A stretch of DNA of 64,000 nt from the NCBI RefSeq assembly GCF_009905375.1, contig NC_133647.1, positions 170,730,790 through 170,794,789 on the forward strand, in the 5' to 3' direction. Shown piece after piece: positions 22,970 through 33,716 of the stretch (positions are counted from its first letter, which is position 1; each line of letters begins with the position of its first letter). Both the position numbers and the translations under genes were made by a program. The notes under the pieces are model-generated. The model was not told where the DNA came from. It ran no database searches and saw only the letters and a program-made list of their open reading frames with translations. This DNA is from Apium graveolens (taxonomy: Eukaryota > Streptophyta > Magnoliopsida > Apiales > Apiaceae).

Positions 22970-23824
22970 TGATAACTCCGGTGAGCGGGGCGGCTCCGTC
23001 CGACGCCGTTCCTGGACCTTCTGGGTGTTAATGAGGTGTAGCTGCTGATTGGGTATCTGCAAAACAACACCGGAAGGGGGGTTTGGCTCCCACGGCGCCT
23101 CCGGTGTAAGAATAAAAATAGGGTTTTGGAGAAGATGAAGATGTATGTATGTAATAGAAAGGTTGCTGTGTGTGTATATGGATGTGAGAGGGTGAGTGTG
23201 CAAAAGTATAAATGTTTTTCTAACCCCTAAACCCTTCATCTTTGGGGGTATATATAACCCAAAGGTAGGGTTTAGGGGTTGTTACCTCTAGATCAGGGCC
23301 GTTGGTTCTTGGGGTCGGAGGACGCCTGACTTGGGTGGATTGCCTACACGTGTACATGGGAGGACCACCTCCAGGGTGTCCTAACGGCCTTCTGACACGC
23401 GACGTGTTTGTCTGATATGTTGGTTGTTGATAGCTATCACTGTCACGTGCCCACGTACCCTTCCTTGACGGGTTGTGGAGTGTGCATGTGCTAGCTGGGA
23501 CCCCCTCATGGTGATCTTGGTCCCGGTCCAGATCCAGGTAGGCAGACGATCCAGGTCATGGGCTTGATCCTGGTAGGCAGGTGATCCAGGTCATGGGCTG
23601 GACCCTGGTAAGCAGGTGATCCAGGTCATGGGCTGGATCCCGGTAGGCAGGTGATCCAGGTCCCGGGTTGGATCAGGGTTGGAAGATGACCTGGGTCATG
23701 GGTTGGCCCGGGGCCTGGTCTCTCCACTTGATCATTCTGGGAGAGGGGGGTCTTGGTCCACCGATTGAACCTGATATCCTTTAGATCCAGGTTGTATCTT
23801 AGCCAGGTTGCTTATACCCTATCA
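22970..23824 (-). repeat. 3' LTR of the Tat-like element
   Basis: On the minus strand it begins TGATAGGGTATAAGC, directly after the PPT at 23825-23842, and ends CCGGAGTTATCA. It carries a 35-bp minisatellite at about 23548-23690. Confidence 0.95.
23535..23710. repeat. 35-bp minisatellite inside the 3' LTR
   Basis: The phrase GATCCAGGTCATGGG or a close variant recurs at 23548, 23583, 23618 and 23653, a 35-bp period, with GGTAGGCAGGT between. The same array is found in the other LTR (about 32653-32815), so it predates insertion. Confidence 0.9.
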
Positions 23825-23842
23825 ATTGCCCCCCACTCCCTT
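23825..23842 (-). other. Polypurine tract of the Tat-like element
   Basis: On the minus strand AAGGGAGTGGGGGGCAAT lies directly before the 3' LTR. This is the expected position for plus-strand DNA priming and fixes the element's orientation. Confidence 0.85.
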
Positions 23843-23889
23843 ATGCAGATTTTCTGGATGAGGGAGTAAAGTATTTTCACATAGCCGTT

Positions 23890-24320
23890 GCTTTAGGAGA
23901 AAATTTTTGCTTCTCTGTTACCCCCAATCCGGGTTTGGTGTAGTTGCTACCAATCCGGATTAAGGTGAAATAACTTATTCCGCTTTTGAAAAATTTCTGC
24001 TCCCTGGTTGCCTCCCAATCCAGATCTTGTATAGTAGGTTCCAATCCGGATTATGGTGAAAAAACTTAGCTGTTTTAGGAAAAATTCTGCTTCTCTGTGC
24101 CCCCCAATCCGGGTTTGGTGTAGTTGCTACCAATCCGGATTAAGGTGAAATAACTTATTCCGCTTTTGGAAAATCTCTGCTCCCTGGATGCCTCCCAATC
24201 CGGATCTGGTATAGTAGGTGCCAATCCAGATTATGGTGGAAAAAATTAAATGTTTTAGGAAAAATTCTGCTTCTCTGCGCCCCCCAATTCGGGTTTAAAT
24301 GGTTGAGGCTGATTGCTTGA
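23890..24320. repeat. 180-bp dimeric tandem repeat in the 3' spacer
   Basis: AATCCGGGTTTGGTG recurs at 23926 and 24106, with AATTCGGGTTTAAAT at 24286: a 180-bp period with two full units and a start of the third. Each unit consists of two related ~90-bp halves, the second beginning AATCCAGATCT or AATCCGGATCT. Each half contains CCAATCCGGATTA(A/T)GG or a variant of it. There is no reading frame. It is satellite-like DNA between pol and the 3' LTR. Confidence 0.85.
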
Positions 24321-24602
24321 AATTTGCCGCCTCTAGGTCCGGATTAATTTGTATCGGGGTAGGTGTCAATGATCCGGGTAGGAGGCTCAGGTTCTGCGTA
24401 AATTGAGGAATTTGTAACGTCTTTCAGCTTTCCCCCCATGTTTTTGAATTTTTGGCAGTTATTCCCTAGAAAACCGCCCCATAATTATTATGGGGGTGTA
24501 AATGAGCTTTTTTGTGTATATACATAAATGTGTATATATTTGTGTATATATATATATTTTTCTTTCCCTTTTTTTTGTGTAACCGCTCCCCAGACCAATC
24601 GC

Positions 24603-24622
24603 CCCCTGCCACGTGGCAGGGG
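24603..24622. promoter_or_regulatory. Perfect 20-bp palindrome with central G-box
   Basis: CCCCTGCCACGTGGCAGGGG is fully self-complementary and centred on CACGTG, the core bound by plant bZIP and bHLH factors. A TATA box follows 20 bp downstream on the plus strand, so together they resemble a promoter directed antisense to gag-pol. Confidence 0.6.
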
Positions 24623-24641
24623 CTCTTTAATTCACCTCGCC

Positions 24642-24649
24642 TATAAAAG
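24642..24649 (+). promoter_or_regulatory. TATA box of a putative antisense promoter in the 3' spacer
   Basis: TATAAAAG is followed by GTTACACCCCC and a T/C-rich tract like a plant transcription start region. Downstream (24690-25500) the plus strand is T-rich and leader/intron-like. It contains a 154-codon open frame (24743-25207) rich in Phe, Cys and Trp that I do not consider a convincing protein. Confidence 0.45.
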
Positions 24650-25711
24650 GTTACACCCCCTTTCTTTTTTGTTTTTTATTCCCACAAAAATTGAACAGTC
24701 AATTGTTGTCTCCCTTTTCTTGTCATAGCTTTTCGAAGGGCTGTGTTTCTGCCGGATTTCTCCGCCGCTGGTTCGCCGTTGTTCCGCTCATCCGTGATTT
24801 GTGACGTGCTTTTCTTCGGTTTCTTTTCTCGATTTCTCGAACCTTTTCTTCATTTTCATGTATTCATCAATTTGGTTTTTTCTTCGCTAATTGGTAGTGT
24901 AAATAATTATTTTTGTTGTGCTTTGTCCTTGATATGGCCTTTTGGTTGCTTTGTGTGTTCAGATCTGTGTGTTTTCTGTTGTTTTTGTTTTATTTTTGCG
25001 CAAAAATCGTGTTTTTGGGTTCGGTTTTTCTGGGTTTTTGGGCTTGTTCTTGGCGTTCTTGGTTTGAATATGTGTATGTATATGCAAAAAGTCTATATCT
25101 TGCTTTTTGATTCCCAACTTGGCTGTTTGTGGGTTTGGGTTTTAGTTTGGATCCGGGTAGGGGGTGCAAGACCCGGATCCATGGTAGCTGGTTTGGCAGG
25201 AGTGTGAATAGGGGCTTTCAATTTGTTTGGCTGCTTTGGATCCGGATCTGGGCACTTGCCATCAGGATCCGGGTCCATGGTTGTTTAGTTTTTTGGCTTG
25301 TAGTTAACATGATCCGGATCGTTGATGTTTTTCCGGGTTGGACTTGCATTGGTGGTCCGGATCATCAGGTTATGGTAAAACTAACATAACGTACTTGATC
25401 CGGATCAACTGCGTTATCCGGGTTGTTTTTGCTTTTAAATTTGTTTTCAATCCGGGTATGATACCATATCCGGATTGATGATTGCTCTATGTACTTAGAA
25501 ATTTTCTAAGCAAATAGTGGTTGCTTTTATTTTTTGCTTCCAACCCGGTTATAAGACTATATCCGGATTATTTCTTTCTTTACTAGTAATTTAAAAGTAA
25601 TAACTTTCTAAGAAAGGAAAATTCTGTTCATTGACTTGAAATTTTCTTCATACAAAATATAGGATCATAGATTGGTTACTTGCCATAAGCTACAAGTTTT
25701 GGTTGCTTCTT

Positions 25712-26762
25712 CTACTGGTAAAATTTTCTGAGCCTGAGTCCATGCCAAGTGTTTGGGATCTCGGATTCATCCATATTCATGAGCTTGTATGTGTCTGGCC
25801 TTAGAACTTCCTTGACTTTATATGGGCCTTCCCACATTTGCATTAGCTTCCCAGTGTTGGTGGGATCTGAAGCTTCCGTGTCTCGAAGAACCAAGTCTCC
25901 AACTTGGAAATTTTTGACCCGGGACTTCTTGCTGAAGTGCTCTTTAGTTTTTTCCTTGTACTTCTCCATCCTTGCAACAGCCTGGTCTCTTACTTCATCA
26001 ATTAGCTCAATATTTGTTCTGAGTCCCTCCTCATTTTCTATTTCGTCAAAGTTTATTGCTCGGTGGGATGGGGATCCTACTTCAATTGGTAGCATCGCTT
26101 CTGTTCCGTAGGCCAGTTTGTTGGGTGTTTCTCATGTGCTTGTCCGGGGGCTGGTCCTATAGGCCCACAGGACATTAGGAAATTCTTCTGGCCATCTGGT
26201 TTTGCTTTCCCTGAGCCTTTTCTCGATCCCCCGCAGAAGGATCCGGTTGGTTACTTCTACTTGGCCATTCCCTTGAGGGTAGGCTACAGATGATTTCCTG
26301 TGCAGGATACCCCGCTCTTGAAGGTAGGATTCGAGTTCTGATCCAACGAACTGTGGCCCATTATCTGAGACCAGTACTCTCGGGATCCCTAACCTCATCA
26401 AAATGTTGTCCGTGAATTTGATGCAGTCTTGCTGGTTTACTGTTCTCATGGCCTTTGTATCTACCCATTTGGTCATGTAATCGATGGATACCAGTAAGTA
26501 CCTAAGGTCTCCTTTGGTCCTGGGGAAGGGTCCCATGATATCAATGCCCCATACATCAAAGGGGATTGGTGACAAGACTGAAGAGGGTAGGACTGGGCTC
26601 ATCCGGGTGACATTGTTGAAGATTTGGCATTCTTTGCAATTTTTTCACAAAATCTATTGCATCCTGGTGAATAGTTGGCCAGTAGTACCCTTGTCTTATG
26701 ATCTTGTTAGTTAGGGCCTTTGCGGACATATGAATCCCGCATATTCCTTCATGAACTTTCAT
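25712..26762 (-). pseudogene. Tat-like element: integrase region
   Basis: On the minus strand from about 26762: the N-terminal HHCC zinc region (HEGICGIHMSAKAL, with the Cys pair lost to a frameshift near 26640). Then the catalytic core from 26602: WGIDIMGPFP and SIDYMTKW, DNGPQF (second Asp), YPQGNGQVEVTNR (Glu). Then a C-terminal FQVGDLVLR and WEGPYKV GPY/F module from 26095. The core and C-terminal reading frames are separated by a stop near 26130. Integrase inserts the element cDNA. The catalytic residues are present but the chain is interrupted. Confidence 0.9.
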
Positions 26763-26771
26763 CAGGCAATA

Positions 26772-27260
26772 CTATGCCTCCCCTGGGCCAATGCACTTTA
26801 GGATTGGAGATGAGAAGGTCCGGCGATAAAGTATCCCCTCTTCAATAAAATTTTTTGATGCCTTGGCTTTTAACCTTTGAGCCTTCCCTTTATCTTCCGG
26901 GAGCTCTCCCTTCTCCAAGTAGTTGATAAGTGGAGTCATCCAATTCGGGCTGTTGCCTATTTCCATGACCTCTTCAGATTCTAAGCTTGGTCTCTGTAAC
27001 TCTTCGAAGTAGACGGAGCAATCTAGGTCTGATGAGTTTTGAACAAGTTTAGATAATGTGTCAGCCTCTGAATTCTCCTCTCTGCAGATTTGAATGACTT
27101 GTGTTTTTGGTATCAAGGCGAGGTAGCTTTGGACCAGAGCTTGGTACTTGGATAAAACTGGATCCTTGGCTATGTACTCGCCGTTTGTTTGCTTTACCAC
27201 GATCTGCGAGTCGCTGTAGATTTTGAGATCCTGGATCCTTAGGGTTTTTGCTAGCTTCAA
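26772..27260 (-). pseudogene. Tat-like element: second (archaeal-type) RNase H
   Basis: Open frame with KIYSDSQIVVKQTNGEY, YLALIPKTQVIQICREEN and EADTLSKL. This is the RVT_3 / archaeal-like RNase H fold found as an additional domain between RT-RNase H and integrase in Tat elements. Its N-terminal part, including the first acidic catalytic residue, extends upstream across a break near 27260-27500 (EAKYEALIAGLKLA-like sequence in the same frame before the first Met). Confidence 0.8.
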
Positions 27261-27512
27261 TCCTGCTATCAGGGCCTCATATTTCGCTTGGTTGTTTGTT
27301 GCTGAAAATCCAAAGGAGATTGCTGTTTGAATTGTGAATCCTTCTTGGCTCTTTAGGATGAGGTCGGTTCCTGATCTTTCATTTGTTGAGGAACCATCAA
27401 CTTTGAGATCTCAGGCTCCTATGTCTTGATCAATATTTCTCTCTTGGTCAATGCTTATGGGCACAGGCTCTTCTTCCAGAAAGTTGTATTCTATGATGAA
27501 ATCAGCTAGAGC

Positions 27513-29620
27513 CTAGGCTTTGATTGATGTTCTTGGAATGAAACTCAAATTGAATTGACTTAGCTCAACCGCCCAATTTACCAACCTTCCTGAGATATTT
27601 GGCTTGTGTATTATCTTCCTTAAGGGTTGGTTAGTTACCACCCGTATCTCCCTTTCCTGGAAGTAATGCCTGAGCTTCCTTGATGTTCTGACCAAGGCAA
27701 AAACAAACTTTTCTAGCCTTGGATATCGGGTCTCCGCATCTTTTAGCACTTGGCTCACATAATAAACTGGTTGTTGTTTACCATTCTCCTCCCTGATCAG
27801 GGCTGCTCCAACTACCAGGGCCCCTGCTGATAGGTAAAGGGATAGGGCTCCCTGGGTTGGGCTTTGGTTAACACAGGTGGTTGAGAAAGGTACCTTTTAA
27901 TTTCTTCAAATGCGCTTTGGCATTCCAGGCTCCAATTAACTTCTTTCTTGTTGGTTTCTCCTTTTAACAGGTCAAAGAACGGTAGGCATCTCTCAGCTAG
28001 CTTTGAGATAAAACTTTTGAGTGCTGTCAATGACCCTGCTAGCTTCTGCACATCTTTTTGTGTTCTGAGAGGTTTCATCTCCTGGATTGCCTTTATCTTT
28101 TCTGGGTTTGCTTCAATTCCCTGGTTGCTTATCATGAATACAAGAAATTTTCCTGCCCCTACTCCGAATGTGCATTTTTCTGGGTTGAGCCTGAGTGAGT
28201 ATTTTCTCAAGTTGTCAAAGCATTCTCTTAAGTCTCCTATGTGACCAGGGATGCTTGTTGATTTTGCAATCATGTCGTCAACATAGGATTCCAGGTTCCT
28301 TCCAATCTGGTCTTTGAAGATTTTATTCATTGCTCTCTGGTAGGTTGTTCCCGCATTAGTTAATCCGAAAGGCAGCATTACATAGGCATAGACCACCCTG
28401 TGGGTAATGAAGGCTGTCTTTAGGATATCCTTGGGATTCATCTTGATCTGGTTGTATCCCGAATAGGCGTCCATGAAACTCAGCATGACGTGCCCGGATG
28501 TTGTGTTAATCAATTGATCAATATTTGGCAAGGGGTAAGGATCTTTGGGGCATGCACTATTTAAGTCTGTGTAGTCAATGCACATTCTCCATTTCCCGTT
28601 TGTCCTTTTTACCATTACGACGTTTGCCAACCATTCCGGGTACTTGACTTCGCATATGATCCCAGCTTTGAGTAGTTTCTCAATTTCTTCATCTATTGCT
28701 TTATACCTTTCTGGGGAAAAATTTCTTCTCTTTTGCTTAACTGGCCTCCTCTCAGGGTTGACGTCCAAGCTATGCATTGCTATGGATTCATCCAACGTGG
28801 GCATGCCTCTCGAGCTCCAGGCAAATACATCAGAGTACCCCCGGAGTAATGATACCAGTTCTTCTTTGAAGGTAGTCTCGAGTCCGGATCCTATTTTTAC
28901 TTTCTTGGAAGGATCACTTGTACTGATCATAATTGTTTTTATTTCTACAACGACCTCAATCTTGGCGTGATCCATATTTGATACCAACTGCGGGATCCAG
29001 GCGTCTGCATTCTTCTTCATATAGATCTGATCCTGGGCTGTCATCTCTTTTTTGTTGCTTTCCCCTACTTCACTTGTTTCAGGGTTGGTTGCTTGCACTG
29101 TAGGATTGGGCTGGCCAAGGCCTAGGCTCAATTGAATCTCTACTGTGACTTGGTTGCTTTTTTGCTCTTTTGAGCTTAGTTTGGTTGCTTTTGGATCTGG
29201 GAGGGATTCTATAATCTGGACTTCTTTTCTCGCATCATCCCTTGAGTGGGGGCGATGTTTCTTTATACTTTGCTGTTTTTGAAGTACTACGGCCTTCCTC
29301 TTGTTGTCTTGATGAGTTTCAGCCATTACCAGAGCTTGGCTATAACATCTTTCAGCGATCTCATAATCTCCCTTGACTTCTCCTACCCCGGTCGGGGTTG
29401 GGAATTTTATTTTCAATGTGATATGAAGGTGATTGCTTGGATCCTTGTCAGGGCTGAGCGCCCGATTATGCCGTTGTAGGATGAGGTAGTGTTGATCACG
29501 TAGAATTTTATCACATGGTTGACTTGGTTCGGGGCTGATCCAAATATCACTGACAAGTATAAGGTTCCCTGGATCGGGACCAAGTTGTTCCCGAACCCAT
29601 AGAAAGGGTCCTTTCGACAT
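27513..29620 (-). pseudogene. Tat-like element: reverse transcriptase and first RNase H
   Basis: A long frame of 602 codons (29620-27812) holds the whole RT: FSPERYKAIDEEIEKLL, KWRMCIDYTDLN, LSFMDAYSGYNQI, LPFGLTNAG, then YVDDM, the catalytic aspartates. The RNase H part continues after a stop/frameshift near 27810 into 27758-27513 (FVFALVRTSRKLRHYF, EIRVVTNQPLRKI). The front of the frame lies in a shifted frame relative to protease. The RT motif set is intact. Confidence 0.92.
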
Positions 29621-29904
29621 TCATTGGAGCGTACGCTCCCAAGCTTCATCCGGTCCACGGTATGCTTGAAAAGTATGTTTACTGAAGATCCATTGTCTAT
29701 TAACATCCTTCTTACTTCATTATTAAAGCTGTCAAGTGTCACTACCAAAGCTTCATTGTGGTTCAGGTTGACCCCTTCATAATCCTTGCTGCTGAACGTT
29801 ATCACCATCTCCGGGTAGGATTGGATGGAGAATACTTCATCTCCTGAGCCCGGGCTCCTAGGGGGAGAGTGTGACCCTCCTAGGACCACATTCACTACAT
29901 TCAT
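29413..29904 (-). pseudogene. Tat-like element: aspartic protease
   Basis: The frame contains MLIDNGSSVNIL, the active-site region, with DNGSS where many proteases have D-S/T-G. It is followed by MKLGSVRSNE and YNGIIGRSAL, the conserved ILGR-like second motif. DNG(A/S)S is usual in this gypsy lineage. It is in frame with gag but out of frame with RT. Confidence 0.8.
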
Positions 29905-29991
29905 TCCTTTTCTTTGCCTTTCTTCTTTCTGATTTGTCTCCCGGGAGATGTACTGATTCAGGTTTCCCTTCTTAACTTGATCTTTAATGAA

Positions 29992-31479
29992 TTATTTGAG
30001 GGAAATACAATTTTCAGTTTTGTGTCCATGGGTTTCATGATAGTCGCACTGCCTGTTGAAAGGCCTGCTCTCCGGGGGAGTCTGCATGGGCTTCAGAGGA
30101 TAATAGAATGGCTTTCCCTTGATCTCCTTCAATATTTCTTCCCGGGTCATGTTCAGTGGTGTCCAGTCTGGCTCTTGCCTAGGCTCTCTGGCTTGCCTAG
30201 GTGGACCGGGATCGCTTTTAGATTCCGTCTTAGGACCCAGTCTTTGAAATATTGGAGTGTTTTGCACAATATTTGTCTGCTGGGTTTGGTGGCTTTGTTT
30301 GAACTTCTTCTCCTGATGGTAACCCCTTTTCGGTCGGTCATCAGAAGTTTTATTCCTGGATCCTCTATTCCAAGTCATTCTCATCGCCTGTAGAATGTCT
30401 GTTTCCTTTATGAACTAGGCTGCCATAGAGTAGGTGGCGGCCAGGCTTTGTGGCTCTTTGTTTATCAACTCTACAATGTACCTCTCATTGTGTTCTGGAT
30501 CCAGGTTCCTCCGGAATATGCTTAGAGCCTCCCTCTCATCAAGATTCGAGACTTTGTTGATGGCTTCCTAGAATCTCCGCATATAAGTTAAAAGTGCTTC
30601 GTTATCATAATGGCGGATTATTTCCAGGTGACACATGTGTATTTCATGTGTCTTATTGGCTCTGAATCTTCTAAGGAAGCCCCCATGAACTCCTTCTAGG
30701 AGTGAATGCTTCGTGATGGGATCCTGCTGAACCATCTTTGAGCCCCCCTTTGAGGGTCGAGGCGAAGAATCTGGACTTGGTTAGATCGTTGTAGTAATAT
30801 ATCTGAGCTATTTGTTCGAAGTAATTGAGGTGCTCTTCCGGATCCCCCAATCCATCAAAAGAGTCAAAGTTGTAATGTTTGAGATTTTTCTGTCGGGGGA
30901 TGGCTTCTAGGGTGTGAGGGTCTCCCCAATTTCCAATCCAGAATCTTTTTCCATTTTTCTCTGGAGCTCATAAATCATGTCTTTCAGGTCTTCTGCCCCT
31001 CCTCTTCGTCGTCAGAAATGACCTCGGGGGTAGGGTCCCTCTTTTGTTTTAGTCAGGAGCCTCTCCTCTTCCAGCTGCATTCTTTTCTGAATCTTTAGCT
31101 CAAGCTTTGCCTCTTCTTCTCTTTTTATCTGTTCTCTCATTTCTTCCAACTTTTTCTTTCTTGTTGCTTCTGTCTCCTTCTTACTAGGCTCTTTTTGATT
31201 CTTTTGTGCCTTAGTTCCGATTCGGTCGAAGACAGATCTCCTAGATTGTTGAGAATCCCCGGACTCTTCTTGCTCCTCATCTTGCTCATATTCTATCTGA
31301 GCCCGGGCTTGTTCATCTCTGTAGAGTCTGATTGCTTCAGCCAGTTCATGGCTTGTTAAGTTGGCCATATGCTCCTCTGTAACTGGAACATTGGTGTACT
31401 TATACTGATTGAGCTCTATGACATTTCTGGCATCCCGGGGTGTTACTACCCTTTCCAAGACCGAGGTGTGTTGCGTCAA
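29992..31479 (-). pseudogene. Tat-like element: gag
   Basis: The N-terminal frame 31479-31012 is charged and coiled-coil-like (a KKEAEATRKKKLEEMREQ-type stretch). The capsid-like middle (about 30950-30400) is readable only with breaks (stops near 30415 and 30570). The C-terminal frame 30384-29992 ends with CDYHETHGHKTENC, a zinc-knuckle-like motif. Several stops and shifts make it non-functional. Confidence 0.8.
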
Positions 31480-32059
31480 TGGTTGCTCCTGGAGGGTCTC
31501 TCAGTCTCCCCCAGGTTCGTGAGCCTGAGAGTGGTCCTGATCCTGGACCTGGGTACTGGTGGAAGGCCTACCAACCGTACTTTTTCCTGCTCTTGCCATT
31601 ACTACAATTGTATAAATAACTGACCAAGATTTGAGGCTAAAAATATGGATCTAAGTTTGCTTTTTTGAAGATTACAAAAAATTTCCAGAATAATACCAAA
31701 CAAACTTTCTGGGTTTTGCTAACAATGCTACTGAACAAAAACAGCAGGCTCTAGAATACAAGGACAATATGCAAACTAAAACAGATCTGCGTTTTAAAAA
31801 CTATCAAAACTATAAAACCCCAGGCTTTAAGACTATCAAGATTATCAAGCCCCAAATAATCAAAACTAACAAACAAGGACGGGCTCACACAAACGTGGCC
31901 TAACGTAATGAGCTCACACAAACGTGGCTAAAATGAACAACATTCATATTCAAGAGAGGGTATGGTTGTTTGTGTTCTTATAGGCTTAAGATGTGGACTC
32001 TCTTAAGAGTTTGCCGATGAAGGTGAATCCAGGGGCACCGAGGCCCAAAGATGGAACGC

Positions 32060-32078
32060 CCCTCCTTCTAGCGCCAAA
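32060..32078 (-). other. Primer-binding site of the Tat-like element
   Basis: On the minus strand TTTGGCGCTAGAAGGAGGG directly follows the 5' LTR end. TTGGCGC at this place resembles the PBS start of other plant Tat elements and of the second gypsy element here (42987). Confidence 0.6.
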
Positions 32079-32931
32079 TGATAACTCCGGTGAGCGGGGC
32101 AGCTCCGTTCGACGCCGTTTCTGGACCTTCTGGGTGTTAATGAGGTGTAGCTGTTGATTAGGTATCTGCAAAACAACACTGGAAGGGGGTTTGGCTCCCA
32201 CGGCGCCTTCGGTGTAAGAATAAGAATAGGGTTTTGAAGAAGATGAAGATGTATGTATGTAATAGAAAGGTTGTTGTGTGTGTATATGGATGTGAGAGGG
32301 TGAGTGTGCAAAAGTGTGAATGTTTTTCTAACCCATAAACCCTTCATCTTTGGGGGTATATATAGCCCAAAGGTAGGGTTCAGGGGTTGTTATCTCTAGA
32401 TCAGGATCGTTGGTTCTTGGGGGCGGAGGACGCCTGGCTTGGGTGGATTGCCTACATGTGTCCAGGGGAGGACCACCTCCAGGGTATCCTAACGGCCTTC
32501 TGACACGTGCAGTGTTTGTCTGATATGTTGGTTGTTGATAGTTGTCACCGTCACATGCCCACGTACCCTTCCTTGGCGGGTTGTGGAGTGTGCATGTGCT
32601 AGCCGGGAGCCCCTCATGGTGATCTTGGTCCCGGTCCGGATCCAGGTAGGCAGACGATCCAGGTCATGGGCTTGATCCTGGTAGGCAGGTGATCCACGTC
32701 ATAGGCTGGACCCTGGTAAGCAGGTGATCCAGGTCATGGGCTGGATCCTGGTAGGCAGGTGATCCAGGTCCCGGGTTGGATCAGGGTTGAGAGATGACCC
32801 GGGTCATGGATTGGCCCCGGACCTGGTCTCTCCACTTGATCATTCTGGGTGAGGGGGTCTAGGTCTACCGATTGAGTCTGATATCCTTTAAATCCAGGTT
32901 AAATCCTAGCCAGGTTGCTTATACCCTATCA
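32079..32931 (-). repeat. 5' LTR of the Tat-like element
   Basis: 853 bp, same termini as the 3' LTR, with scattered substitutions between the two. It contains a minus-strand TATATATA at 32357-32364 as the probable promoter and a 35-bp minisatellite at about 32640-32815. Confidence 0.95.
32357..32364 (-). promoter_or_regulatory. TATA box in the 5' LTR of the Tat-like element
   Basis: GCTATATATACCCCC on the minus strand, in the middle of the LTR. The same box is present in the 3' LTR copy near 23248-23256. Confidence 0.5.
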
Positions 32932-33285
32932 TTATGTATTAATGATTTTTAATTAAGAATTTTATACGGTTAGATATGTTTTAATTAATTACCGGTGATT
33001 GAGTAAGAAACCATGAAAAAGTTTTAAATTTAGCACTATTGAACATTATTATCACGTAACATATTAACTAAAATACATTTAAAAATTCTCATTTTTCAGT
33101 TTGCTTTGCTCCTCTCTTCGATCTCTTTCCAATGCAACTCGGACATTGTTTTCTTTCTAGTTTCGCCTGCAATACAAAATAAAAACGTATCACCTGCAGT
33201 AAAATCTCGATAAATTAATATTTTTGGGATCCTGAAAAATTATTAATTAATCAAAATATAAATATATTGAAAATTAATAATTTAT

Positions 33286-33533
33286 TGTTATAAAATACTG
33301 GTTATAGTAATAAAAGAGCTGCTAAATAACTACTATATTTAACCGGAGAGAGAGCAATATGAAAAGCAGAAGAAGCAGAGAAAGAATCGCTATGTGCATT
33401 TTTCATTCACTGATTCAAGCTATATTTATAGCAAGTGAAAGGAGACATGCAATTAATACAAATTGTAAAAATTCTACACCTAAGTTTAGCCCTGCTATTA
33501 CATATTTGACCATGTGACAATCAATTCACAACA
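33286..33533 (-). repeat. 3' LTR of the copia element
   Basis: 248 bp, minus strand TGTTGTGAATTG...TTTATAACA, preceded by the PPT at 33534-33542. Confidence 0.95.
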
Positions 33534-33542
33534 CTCCCCTTT
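33534..33542 (-). other. Polypurine tract of the copia element
   Basis: AAAGGGGAG on the minus strand immediately before the 3' LTR. Confidence 0.8.
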
Positions 33543-33716
33543 GATTGTCATTGTGGTATGGATCATAGACTGCCTCGTTAAAAACTTGTCAAAGAAAAAC
33601 CCAGTGGGATAAAAACTTTAACGAAGGAAAAAGAGTACAATCTCCCCTTGGAAAAACTAATCATTCGCTGAATTTTGTTGAAACAAATTCTTGAGTCGGC
33701 GCATTCCAATGTTATG

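Larger units (their letters stand above)
22970..32931 (-). mobile_element. Complete Ty3/gypsy LTR retrotransposon, Tat-like
   Basis: A 9.96-kb element with two full LTRs of ~854 bp (3' LTR 22970-23824, 5' LTR 32079-32931), TGATA...TATCA termini and a perfect 5-bp target duplication TTATG (22965-22969, 32932-32936). Coding runs on the minus strand in the order gag, protease, RT, RNase H, a second RNase H, integrase (gypsy order). About 1.9 kb of non-coding DNA follows before the 3' LTR. The extra RNase H and the long 3' spacer point to the Tat (Ogre/Retand/Grande) lineage. Reading frames are broken at several points, so it is no longer autonomous. LTRs differ at many scattered sites by eye, so insertion is not very recent. 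Confidence 0.95.

Noticed and set aside
22937..23239. A ~100-codon minus-strand frame in the 3' LTR, repeated at 32003-32347 in the 5' LTR
   Set aside because: Its conservation is explained by LTR identity. Composition is low-complexity (His/Thr/Ile-rich), the frame differs between the two copies at the end, and it matches no known LTR product.
23548..23690. CRISPR-like regular repeat spacing in the LTR
   Set aside because: It is a direct tandem repeat without unique spacers, in a plant LTR retrotransposon. CRISPR arrays are not expected in nuclear plant DNA.
24743..25207. 154-codon plus-strand frame after the antisense TATA box
   Set aside because: Extremely rich in Phe, Cys, Val and Trp because the strand is T/G-rich. 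No domain is visible. I keep the promoter observation but not the protein.
26484..26714. Plus-strand frames across the gypsy and copia pol regions (for example 26484-26714, 28578-28970, 35092-35385)
   Set aside because: Antisense shadows of conserved pol codons with no start context and no domain.
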